Assembly (NCBI GenBank): GCA_900491605.1
Contig: UESW01000127.1
Location: 1-64,000, forward strand
DNA from: Calamus simplicifolius
Taxonomy: Eukaryota > Streptophyta > Magnoliopsida > Arecales > Arecaceae
Length of the DNA: 64,000 bases
Reading direction: 5' to 3'
Part shown: in pieces, positions 33,367-44,400 of the stretch
Numbering within the stretch: position 1 is the first letter of the stretch
Layout: each line of letters begins with the position of its first letter
Translations under genes and position numbers: made by a program
The notes under the pieces: generated by a model
Database searches by the model: none
What the model was told of the DNA's origin: nothing
The model's input: the letters and a program-made list of their open reading frames with translations, nothing else

Positions 33367-35510
33367 ATATATATTATTCTAATGATCCCTACCACAGTGT
33401 ATATATCTATTATTATTATATTGGATATATTCATTGACAAATGAAAATGCCTTATATACTTGTGGGGTCAATCCCTATGATTCTATTGATTAGACTATCA
33501 ATCTATTTAGTAGGGCCCTCTACCCTTATACTTCCATGATCTACTTTCCAATGTCAAGTTGACTACTTCGTTGCCGAGTTTAAGGGGATACATTAAAGAT
33601 ATGTTATCAAGATTGATTTTAGAGATATTATATGATGTTAGAGATATGATATGATGTGGTTAATCATACATAGTATAAAATATATACTTATTGTATATAT
33701 ATACCTATAACCTACATACATGCATATAGATCATCCATGTATATGATTGATTAACACTAGAGAAAAACGCCGGTTCCTTCTCTCTTTTGTTCTAACTTCC
33801 ATGAATTTTATGATATTCTTTGGAAAGCCAAATTGATCATATGTAAGTTTTACAAAATTATAAGTTTCAAATAATAAATGATTCATACACAGAGAGAGAT
33901 AGAAATAGAGATGGCTTGATTTGGTTACACTCAAGATAATATCTATCCAAATCCAAACAGATTTAGATTTAAATGATCGAAGTCATATCTATAATCTAAG
34001 CCATTAAAAGTGATCTACTATCTATAAAATATTTACACAAAACTTATATATTTACGTACCTCTAGACCATACATCTAAAGATCAAAATATAGTTTATTTA
34101 ATATTGTTAAAATTATTTATGTTTTCATCACTTAATATATGGGCTAGAAGTTTTTTTTTGTATGCAAGTATTTTAAAGATGGTAGTGTATATTTAACAAC
34201 TTAAATCATCAATGTGAGACCTTCATTATCTAAATTTAATCAAATTCTATGGAGTGTAACTTAATTAAACCTCTCTGTATCTCTCTCTGTGTGTGCGCAC
34301 TTGTGTGTTTGCTAGTAATACGTTGTATAAATTTTTTTATAATTTTTGCTCATTGACTTAATTCATAATGAATCATTAATGGTATATTTTATCATAAATA
34401 TTTTTAAGAAAAAATAATTTTATCAATCAAATTTAGTTGTTTAAAATTGCTTTTTGGGTGTAGTTTTAGTAATTTTTGCTTCAATATCCAAAGTATTAAA
34501 TAAAATTTTAAAGTTTATCATTCCATCAAGATGCTAGATGGAGACATTTTCACCAAACACATAATTTTAATTGTGGTGTAATTATATGGATTCCATCAAA
34601 CTCTAGTTGTAATAGGGCCATTGCATTAAAAGGACAAAAATCATAACAAGATTATTATTCTTCAGCAAGTCAGGATTTGATGTACCCCCTTGCTGGTGCC
34701 CATATAAACCACTAAATTCATTTCATTTGAGAAATACTTGAAAGTAACGTTCCTTGAAAGTGACATATAATGTACTTGAGTGGAAGCGGCCACCATCCTG
34801 TCTCTTAAATTTGTCATATTTAATTCACTAGGTATTTTCATATTAAGAGCCAACATAATTACCCATAGCCTGCTTCGTTCTTCTGATACCCATATAAGTG
34901 TTTCTTTTTGGATACACAATGCCACTAAAACCCATTTCATTTGTCAAATACCAAAAATTACGATGCATCATTTCTTGAGTTTTCACGTCATGTTCTTAAA
35001 GATATATTTTTAAAAAAAAGAAATAGAAAGGAATGCCTATGAAAAAATGTCTCTGAAATTTAGGTATGGTGTGGTTTAAACGAGCTACATTCTGCTATAT
35101 AAAAAGAAAAAGGTTTTGTGGATGGACTCCATACACCTATGCACACCCTTGCTCTTCTTGGTATCGGCTTTTCATTTTTTTATAAAGAAAGAGAACAATA
35201 AATATGTCTCAACAAGATTGAGGTTATGTATTTGCTAAGCTAGTGAGGTTATATGTTCATTAAGTTTTATAAGTATTAAAAGTTGTTTAATGGCGATAGA
35301 CGCCTTTGATTGATCTAACGTACGCAGTCTACCGGTGACTCAGAGAAGGCAGGTCTTGGCAAGACCGGCTCCAAACCTGAGAGCTCTTGAGCGGGCCTGA
35401 ACCCACCCACTGATTCTAGCCCTACATGCTGATCCCGAGCCCATTTTATCATGCCATGTTTCTTGGCCTGGTTCGCCCAACAACATGACCTGAAACCAGC
35501 ACTTGTTGTC
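33367..35510. other. no recognisable gene
   Basis: AT-rich intergenic sequence. A weak duplication (ccatata ... catttcattt) occurs near 34698-34735 and 34890-34945. The frame on the minus strand at 34662-34940 has no recognisable domain. Confidence 0.5.
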
Positions 35511-36129
35511 CTGAAGGAAAAGTCTTTGTACATTGCTCTCGGTACAGCAAGTCTTACGTGGGCTGCACCGCCTCTCCTAATTGGTCCACGTGGATCATAC
35601 GTGACTAACGATGCAAAACGGTATGGCTCTGCTACGATGTTACGTTCTGATCGTGATAGCCATTAAAAACGCTTCACCTTTATTTTAAAATTAATGTACA
35701 GACGAAATACTCTTTCCCTCCAGCCTACTTCTACGTCATTTTTCTTGGATTACATCTGTGCAAGAAAAACTCTTTCTTCCCCCTTGCTCTGGCTTTCGGA
35801 TGCAAAGAATCAGTCCAAGGTTTGAGCAAGATCCTGAGCCCTCGCTCTGAGAGTCCGATCGGAAGAAAATATTTCAGCTTCGAGGCTGGAATACGTAGCT
35901 ACTGAAGTCTTTGTACAAAAACTTCTGGAGAAAATGTCATCAGCAAATAAAAAGTCCTTGTTTCCACTTCTTTGTAAAGCTCCTTTATTACGCCAACTGT
36001 TTTTTGTCGTTAGAGGAAGTTAATGCATTAGAAAACCGTTTAATGCGCAGGTAACTTCCTTAGAACTCATCAGAGTGTCTCGGCCTATATTCCTCATTAT
36101 TCCCTGTCTATATAGCTCTAGTGTCCTCA

Positions 36130-37830
36130 CTTTATAACTCTAGAGAGAACAACCGCGATACCCCACGATGAATTCGGTCGAAAATCCTTCGTGATACCCC
36201 AATTGAAACCTTACGACACCCTAGCGACAATGCTACGACACCCGTGCTTATAACTAACCATGGAGAGAAGCCCCGCGACACCCCACGATGAATTCGGCCG
36301 AAAATCCTTCGCGACACGCCAATTGAAACCTTACGACACCCTAGCGACAATGCTACGACACCCTAGCGACAATGCTACGACACCCGTGCTTATAACTGAC
36401 CATGGAGAGAAGCCCCGCGACTCCCCACGATGAATTCGGCCGAAAATCCTTCACGACACCCCAGCTGAAACCTTACGACACCCTAGCGACAATGCTACGA
36501 CACCCATGCTTATAACTCACCATGAAGAGAAGCCCCACGACACCCCACGATGAATTCGACCGAAAATCCTTCGTGACACGCCAATTGAAACCTTACGACA
36601 CCCTAGCAACAATGCTACGACACCTGTGCTTAAAACTGATCATGAAGAGAAGCCCCGCGACTCCCCACGATGAATTCAGCCGAAAATCCTTCGCGACACC
36701 ACAGTTGAAACCTTACGACACCTAGCGACAATGCTACGACACCCATGCTTATAACTGACCATGGAGAGAAGCCCCGCGACACCCCACGATGAATTCGGTC
36801 GAAAATCCTTCGCGACACTCCAATTGAAACCTTACGACACCCTAGCGACAATACTACGACCTTAGGAGTAATTCGGCCGAAAATCCTTCGCGACACCCAA
36901 GTTGAAACTTTACGATACCCTAGCACCAATGCTACGACACCCGTGCTTATAACTGACCATGGAGAGAAGCCCCGTGACACCCCAGAAGGAATTCGGTTGA
37001 AAATCCTTCACGACACCCCAGTTGAAACCTTACGACACCCTAACACCAATGCTACTGCACCCATGCTTATAATTGACCATGGAGAGAAGCCCCACGATAC
37101 CCCAAGAGGAAATTGGCTGAAAATCAGTGATGATATTCTAGCTGAAATAGTATAACACCTAGTTATAAACCTAAGACACCCATTCAGGAAATTGCCCGGA
37201 ACACCCCAGCTTTACCATTAAGACACCATAGGTTTAAACTTACGACACCTGTGGCCTTACACCGGACGCTGAAGAACAGCCTCGTGACATCGTAGGAGAA
37301 AATTAGCTAAAAACCAGTGAGGACACCCTAGCTGAATTATTACAACACCCAAGTTACAACCTAAAATACCCGTTCATGCTTAAGGGAAAAGCTTTACGAC
37401 ATCCCAGGAGTAAATTGGTTGAAACAAAGCTACGACACCTCAGCTTTACAGTTAAGACACCATAGGTTCAAACTTATAAAACTCGTGGCCTTACAACGGA
37501 TACTAATGAAAAGCCTCGTGACATCGCAGGAGGTAGTCGGCCAAAAAATAGTGAGGACACCCCAGTTAAATTATTACAACACCCAAGTTACAACCTAAGA
37601 CATCCGTTCACGCTTAGGAGAAAACTTTACGACATCCCAAGAGGAAATTGGTTGAAAACCAGTGACGATATCCAAGCTGAAATAGTACGACACCCTAGTT
37701 ATAAACCTAAGACATTCGTTCATGCTTAGGTGAAAAGCTTTACGACATCTCAGGAGAAAATCAATCGTAATCGTAATAAAGCTACGACACCCAGATTTAC
37801 TATTAAAACACAGTAGCATCGAAGCAGTCG
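36130..37830 (+). repeat. 120-bp tandem array, forward block
   Basis: Units contain cccacgatgaattcggccg, cgacaccccaattgaaacc, cgacaccctagcgac and cgacacccgtgcttataac. The gatgaattcg marker recurs at about 36167, 36287, 36429, 36549, 36669 and 36788 (120 bp, once with a 22-bp extra piece). Units become diverged and rearranged after about 36860. Each unit is itself four cgacaccc subunits of about 25-35 bp. Open frames on either strand only translate the repeat. Confidence 0.9.
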
Positions 37831-38330
37831 CAAGTTCTTCTCTAATATTTAGTCATTGCAAATTTTCTTACAATTTCATATGGAAACGCTTTTTTGCATT
37901 TCTAGATGGACCTCTATGGTCTCCTCCCTTTATCTTCTTCACACTTGTATGCTCAAAAAGGGATTTCGGAGATCCACCAGAGTTGGTCTTCAGTGTTCCC
38001 TTGGCAGTTTGCTTTTCAACATCTTCATCGGAGCCATCGAGCCAAAGTTTGATGCTAAAGGCGAAAGCCAACTCGTCTACCGCCGATGTCGTCATGGGCG
38101 AAGCTTTCTTAAACTTTCTTAAACTACCTCCGATGTCGTCTACCCTTCGTGTGGTTGCAGATAATACTCATCCTTTCCCCTTTTATAGCCGTCGAGTTGG
38201 GGGTTGGGCAACAGAATCCATTACTGAAGAGAGTGTCAGAAAACCAAATCTCGTCGAACTTAGTGTTTCAATCCCCGATTCGGAACAAGTATCGGTCATG
38301 CTAGCATCTTCGTTATAGTAAATCGGAGTG
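37831..38330. other. unique core of the inverted-repeat element
   Basis: This is the only non-repetitive interior segment. It contains a 75-codon frame on the minus strand (37868-38095) and an overlapping 111-codon frame on the plus strand (37983-38318). Neither resembles a transposase I know. It could be a captured gene fragment or the remains of the original interior. No function is assigned. Confidence 0.45.
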
Positions 38331-38399
38331 TCTCTCCTCGCATGACGGAATGAGCATTTTCCAATTATTCATTCGGCCACTTGGTGCCCGTGGTTTAAA

Positions 38400-39100
38400 T
38401 GCACGCTAAACGGATAAGCTTTACGACGTCCCAAAAGGAAACAGGCCGGAAGTATTACGACACCCAAGTTATGTTCACCCAAAAAAAGATCTACGACGCC
38501 GCAGTTGAAACATTAAGACACCCAAGCGACAACGCTATGACACCCGTGCTTATAACGACGCTGGAGTATAGCCCCGCGACACCCTAGGAGGAATTCGGCC
38601 GAAAATTCTTCGCGAACCCTAGTTGAAACCTTACGACACCCTAGCACCAATGCTACGACACCCGTGCTTATAACTGACCATGGAGAGAATGATTTTCGGC
38701 CGAATTCATTGTGGGGTGTCGCGGGGCTTCTCTCACGGTGAGTTATAAGCACGGGTGTCGTAGCATTATCGCTAGGGTGTCATAAGGTTTCAACTGGGGT
38801 GTCGCGAAGGATTTTCGGCCGAATTCATCGTAGGGAGTCGCGGGGCTTCTCTCCATGGTCAGTTATAAGCACGGGTGTCGTAGCATTGTCGCTAGGGTGT
38901 CGTAAGGTTTCAATTGGGGTGTCGCGAAGGATTTTCGGCCGAATTTATCGTGGGGTATCGCGGGGCTTCTCTCCATGGTCAGTTATAAGCACGGGTGTCG
39001 TAGCATTGTCGCTAGGGTATCGTAAGGTTTCAATTGGGGTGTCGCGAAGGATATTCGACCGAATTTCTCGTGGCATATCGCGGTTGTTCTCTCCAGTATT
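38400..39100. repeat. array remainder with inversion point near 38,690
   Basis: Up to about 38,688 the units read in the forward sense (gacacccgtgcttataact). From about 38,692 they read as the reverse complement (agttataagcacgggtgtcg). The switch occurs within gagagaat|gattttcggccg. The reverse block contains three units near 38,730, 38,860 and 38,985. Confidence 0.85.
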
Positions 39101-39837
39101 GTAAAGTGAGGACACTAATGCTATATGGACAGAAAATAATGAGGAATATAGGCCTAACGACACCCTAGTTCTAAGGAAATTACCTGCGCATTAAACGGTT
39201 TCCTAATACATTAACTTCCTTTAGCGATAAAAAATAATTTGCGTAATAAAGGAGCTTTACAAAGAAGTGAGAACAATGACATTTTACTTCCTGCTGCGGA
39301 TGACATTTTCTTCAGAAGTTTTTATACAAAGACTTCAGTAGCTACGTATTCCAGCCTCAAAGCTAAAATATTTTCTTCTGACCGGACTCTCAGAGCGAGG
39401 GCTCAGGATATTGCTTAAACCTTGGACTGATTCCTTGCATCCGAAAGCCAGAGCGAGGGAAAGAAAGAGTTTTTCTTGCAGAGATGTAATCCAAGAAAAA
39501 ATGGCATAGAAGTAGGCTGGAGAAAAAGGGCATTTTCGTCTGCACACTAATTTTAAAATAAAAGCGAAGCACTTTTAATGGTCGTCACGATCAGAACGTA
39601 ACATTGTAGCAAAACCATGTCGTTCCGCATCGTTAGCCACGTAGGATCCACATGGATCAATCAGAAGAGACGATGCAGCCCACGTAGGACTTGCTGCACT
39701 GGGGACGGTGCACAAAGACTTTTTCTTATCCTAAAAAGTCCCGTCGAAGGGCGAGAATGGATTGGCAACCATCCATCCCATCTAGGGATCCACTGCCAAC
39801 CCTTCCATAATGACTGGGCTCTCAACCACGATAAAAT

Positions 39838-40578
39838 AAAAAAAGACTTTGTACATCCGATGCAACAAGTTCTATATGAGTTACACTATCTTTTCTTATT
39901 GATTTAAATATATATATATTTATTAAAAAAATATTAAATAATTTTATAATATTTTAAAAAAAATTATGACATTTCGAGAAAAAAAAATTACGACATCATA
40001 ATTATAAAATTAAGACACCGTTCAAAAAGCAAAAAAAAATTCCTTAGCTATAGAATTACAACATCCATAATGTATCTGTACATAAATTCTAAAAAAAAAC
40101 TAAACGAATATTAATACACATCATATCAAAATTTAAGATAACACCCAATTTAATCTTATAATAAATATTAATACACATTAAACAGCTGAAAAAATATGAA
40201 TACACGTCAAAAAAATTTTTAAAAAAATTTATGTACAATACTGAGTAAATGCCAGAATTTTATTAAATTTACGATTGAAATATTATAATTTTTTTTTTAC
40301 TTTCGAATGTTTTAATTTTATAATAAGATATCATTAAGTTTAAAATTGAGATATCATAATTTTTTTAAAAACTTTCTAAACGAGAATAATTAAGACATCG
40401 TCGGTTTAAAACTAAAAATATTATAATTTTAAAAAAAAATTATAAAATTATTTTAATATTTTTAATAAATATCATGTTGATCAATAAAAAAAAACGGCAT
40501 AACCCGCACGACTTATTGCACTGAATGTACAAAGTCTTTTTTTCGACTTGTTGCACCGAATGTACAAAGTCTTTTTCC
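39838..40578. mobile_element. short inverted-repeat element sharing the same tip family
   Basis: The left end aaaaaaagactttgtacatc (39838 on) is inverted at 40510-40543 (acttattgcactgaatgtac, then aaagtctttt) and again at 40544-40578. The ends also match inward (AT-rich tracts near 39915-39960 and 40425-40470). The tip resembles that of the 35.5-kb element. The interior is AT-rich with acgacatc-type remnants. It is about 0.7 kb, non-coding and MITE-sized. No clear target duplication was seen. Confidence 0.75.
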
Positions 40579-41495
40579 CTAAAAATTGAACAGAGCATCG
40601 GACTGAAGGAAATGCCAACCACTCCCTTTCCAATTTGAGTGGGGACAATTTGAGTGTCCCCATCAGGGATGCTATTAACTCAGTTTTATATTCTGGAAAG
40701 TTGGCCGAAAGAACCGACCCTAACCAAGGAAAGCATCGCATAGCTTCTAGAGACCAGGCTGAGACGTTTCTCCTGAAGTCACATGAAGGCCACTCCAAAA
40801 CGCAACAACTTCATCCAGACTCCACCGATTGCATCTTCTGCGTGCAAACTGGTAACAAAGCTCCCTAAGTTTCAAGATCCCTAATTTAGAAGGTAATAAA
40901 GAGCCATCCATGGCAGTTCAGGACCTTCCATATAATTAATTAATCACGTATAAAAGGAAGAGACGGAAAGAAAGGCTACAAAAGAAATACAAGAGGCCTA
41001 CACACAGGACTAAAAATTCTCGATTTTATTTTTTATTTTTTTATTTTTTTTGCAATTCTTCATCTTCCTCCCCCAACACCCCCCCAATCTCAATGTTACA
41101 ACAACACGGTATGGGCCCAAATCTTGAGCTTCAATTTGGAAAGCTCCGGTCCAGCAACCAGCAAGACCGCCGCCTACCTACCTACACCACCCACCCATCC
41201 ACCCACAAACAGAGGGCTTCCTTCACCATGACCCACCACACAAACACATAACACCTTCGGCCGAATCTCTCCCCAATCATTGAAAACCCTCATGGGGAGT
41301 AACTTTCAGATGCACTTCCCCTTTTTTTTCTTTTTCTTTTTTTTTTTTGTTTCTTTTTTCAAACGCCAGACGCCCACCATATTGACCATTCTCGAATTGC
41401 AAGCGGCATTACGTAGCCAATGAACCAGAATACTTAATCTTCACATGGCCTGCCGCTGTCTTACCCAGCTCAGCCGAGCATCCTTCTGCAGCCGG
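40579..41495. other. 3' flank and probable 3' UTR of the YTH gene
   Basis: There is no separate gene here. From about 41,030 to 41,495 the sequence is plausible 3' untranslated sequence of the minus-strand YTH gene. T-rich tracts near 41,020-41,050 would read as A-rich and AATAAA-like on the minus strand. The exact poly(A) site cannot be placed. Confidence 0.45.
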
Positions 41496-44400
41496 TTAGT
41501 TCACTGCAACCACTGTCTGCTCTTCCTTGGCCTTGCCAGTAGCCACCTCCATCAACTGGGGACTAGAAACTTTGAACTTCGGATCACCTTGCTTTGCAAA
41601 TGGGGTCAATTCATCAGCTTTTGGCTGGATATGTTACAAAAAAAAAAAAAAAAAAAACATCAGCAAAGGTCAATGTTGTCAATCAAATCCCTAAAATGAT
41701 TGGCTATGTAACAAGGAACAATATCACAAAAAATCATACCAAGAACTTCATGGAGCATATAGACTAATTAAATTTGGCAATCGGTAGCAGCTGACTATCC
41801 TTTTAGTAAGCATAGCCATGGTCTAGCGACATAGTTTCTTAGAAAACATACCCACTGCTGAAGCAATGATTCACAAAACTCTCAGTGCACCAGAATTTGC
41901 CATGATGCCAGACTAACTGGATCTATTATCTGGTTGTGGATAGTCCATAGCAAATCCCAAAAAAATTTAAATTAACCCAGAAATTTTACAATTAATAAGG
42001 TGGATCAAGATGGCATGAGAAAGTCCCCCCCCCCCCCCCCCCCACAACACAATAAATACATAATCTATTCAGTAGATGTGCATTACGATCCACTACTTTA
42101 TCAAGATTCTCTCTAGCTTATACGTTGCAGCATACTAACCTATTCAGACAGTCAAAAAGTGCACAGCCAGCAATAGAGAAGCAATTAGCTGATTGAAATC
42201 AGAGATAGATGAGAACTTTTATACAAGCAAGAAGGAAAATATTACCAGTGAATGTAGCAAATTTGGAGTAGGTGGCTTGCTTTTTTGTCCTGCATTGCTT
42301 TCTGCCGACTCTCATAAAAAACAAAGTCATCCAATATAGAAGTCTTCGAGGAATATCTTTTAAAAATGCTCAACATCTCAGTACCTTGGGGAAATCTCAC
42401 CTGACATAAATAAGAATACAATTAGAAGACAAAATATATCACATGCAAATAAGGTCATACCTGAAAAAGATTAAAGACAATATTGCAAAATAATTAAGGG
42501 ACAAAATTGGTCAGACTACAATCCACAGTTATCCAGATAATAAAACTCCCAGAACAAAATTTCACAACCAAACTCAAATCAATGCATAAAAGAAAACATG
42601 ATAAGAGTTGACAGGTCCTGCTTCACCATGTTTGGCATATCTAACAGAATTGTTAACAAAGATAGTGCAACCTGATTTTGAGGGAATTTTGAATGCAACA
42701 ACAGCATTCAAATAGACTCCATCCAAACATGCTGATTTTCACATGTTAAGAAATATGAAATGCGACCAATAGCTTACAAATTATAAATTCTTATGGCAAA
42801 CCAGAGACCATTAAAAGGAATTAATTAATGCATGAGTTAAAAGTAATCCAAGTGGGGTCAGCATCTTGAAAGCATTATAAGTTGCATCTTTAAGAAGGGG
42901 CTAAAGTAAGGACACTGACAGTTCATAGAGACATGTCCTCATTGCTTATAAAAACATTACAGTTAGAAATGATGAAACTATCTCTTTAAGCATACTTAGC
43001 AATTTATTGCTACCGAATTTGATGTCTACATAGGGTATTTGTCATTTCAACATTACCGATATTGTCTTTTCCTCAAAAAAAAAAAAAACAGTACAGCTAT
43101 TGTTATTTACCAAAATCCAAAACACTGAACGCAAAATTAAAGAAATATATAATAAATCCAAAAGTTTCATGTTTGGTCAAACTTTGCACACACACAGAGG
43201 ACTGGCCATCGAGGCATTTTCATACATCTCAAGACCACACAAATTATCAGGAAGTTACAATATAGTTTTTGAAGTGTACCTCTTGTGTATCTCTGCTATT
43301 AGTAACAGGCTTGTTGTCATTGTTCTCTAATATTATATGACGAAACTGCGGATTTGGAACATCCTTTATTATGTGCCACTTTACAGGGAAAAATCCATTC
43401 CACTTGTCCTGTTGCCAAAAATCCATGCTCTTGCTGAAATCTACTCGACCAATCATTTCAGCTACGCCACAAAACTGACCACTTGCATTAACCTAAGCAG
43501 TTTCGAAAATGAAAGTAAGCAAAGAGATAAGCTGAATATTAATTTGCAATAGATTGCTTAAAATGAAAACCTGTATTACTGTCAAGCTCCTAGTATTCTC
43601 TAAACAATTCTATGGGAGGACAAAATGGAATTCAGAATGGCAAAGCCAGCAATCTAAATCCTACAAACCTATCTCTCAACAGCTCAACTCAAACCTTGTT
43701 ATAGTTGAACTTACATATTCCATGCATCACCAGGATAACTTTGCAGTAGCCATTTACTTAAAATCAGAAGCTGTAATGCAGTTGGATAACTATCGTTTAA
43801 AAAATTCTTGATAATTTAAACAAAACAAAGCAGCTTTTATTATGAAAAGGAAAAAGAAAACATAGGAAAGCCTATAAATCGCAATGTCCTTGTATGAATT
43901 CCAACTCATGCTACTGAATTTAATCCTACCACAAAAGTTTAAGCAAGAGCATGCATCTTGAGTATGAAAACTGACATGCAAGATTAAGCATATCATGACC
44001 CAAATTATTGCAGCGAATTAATGGCAGAGCTCTAACAAATATGGGTTTGTCACTTTCAAGTAAATCTTAGAATCGTATAAGATCCACATGCAATTTTCCC
44101 TACATTTAGGTAGTGTTTGATAGGAAACATATTATCCATGGATAAGTGTACAGGATAGAGTTTATCCCCTGATTATCCCTAGGAATATCCCTTGGCTATC
44201 CCATTGATCATATCAAATGCAAAAAAGGTAAATCCATAGGATAACTTTTTTTTACTCTTATTTGAAGGGATAACCAGCCATTCCTGCATTCTCTAGGGAA
44301 TAAATTGAGGGGATATCCCATGGTTAACCATGGATTATCCCTTTGGTTAACTTTATTCTCTGTTATCCCTTATAGTTATGGCTTTTGGGAATAAGAGGGG

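Larger units (their letters stand above)
35516..39728. mobile_element. MULE-like long-inverted-repeat element with internal tandem array
   Basis: The left arm begins aaaagtctttgtacattgct (about 35519). The right arm ends, inverted, as gtgcacaaagacttttt (about 39727). Arm sequence matches through at least 600 bp of unique sequence (35519-36118 against 39100-39728, inverted), and the inverted match continues into the tandem array. There is no transposase. Long inverted repeats and non-autonomy resemble Mutator-like or foldback elements. I could not find a convincing target duplication, so the class and exact ends are provisional. A related copy starts near 62,755. Confidence 0.75.

Noticed and set aside
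35460..35530. Target duplication for the 4.2-kb inverted-repeat element (tcctgaagg against tcctaaaaa)
   Set aside because: Only a partial match, and not at symmetric distance from the tips. Not claimed.
36132..39163. Possible repetitive protein or CRISPR-like array with a 120-bp period
   Set aside because: Units are contiguous and of one kind, without distinct spacers, and lie inside a plant inverted-repeat transposon. The frames are fortuitous.
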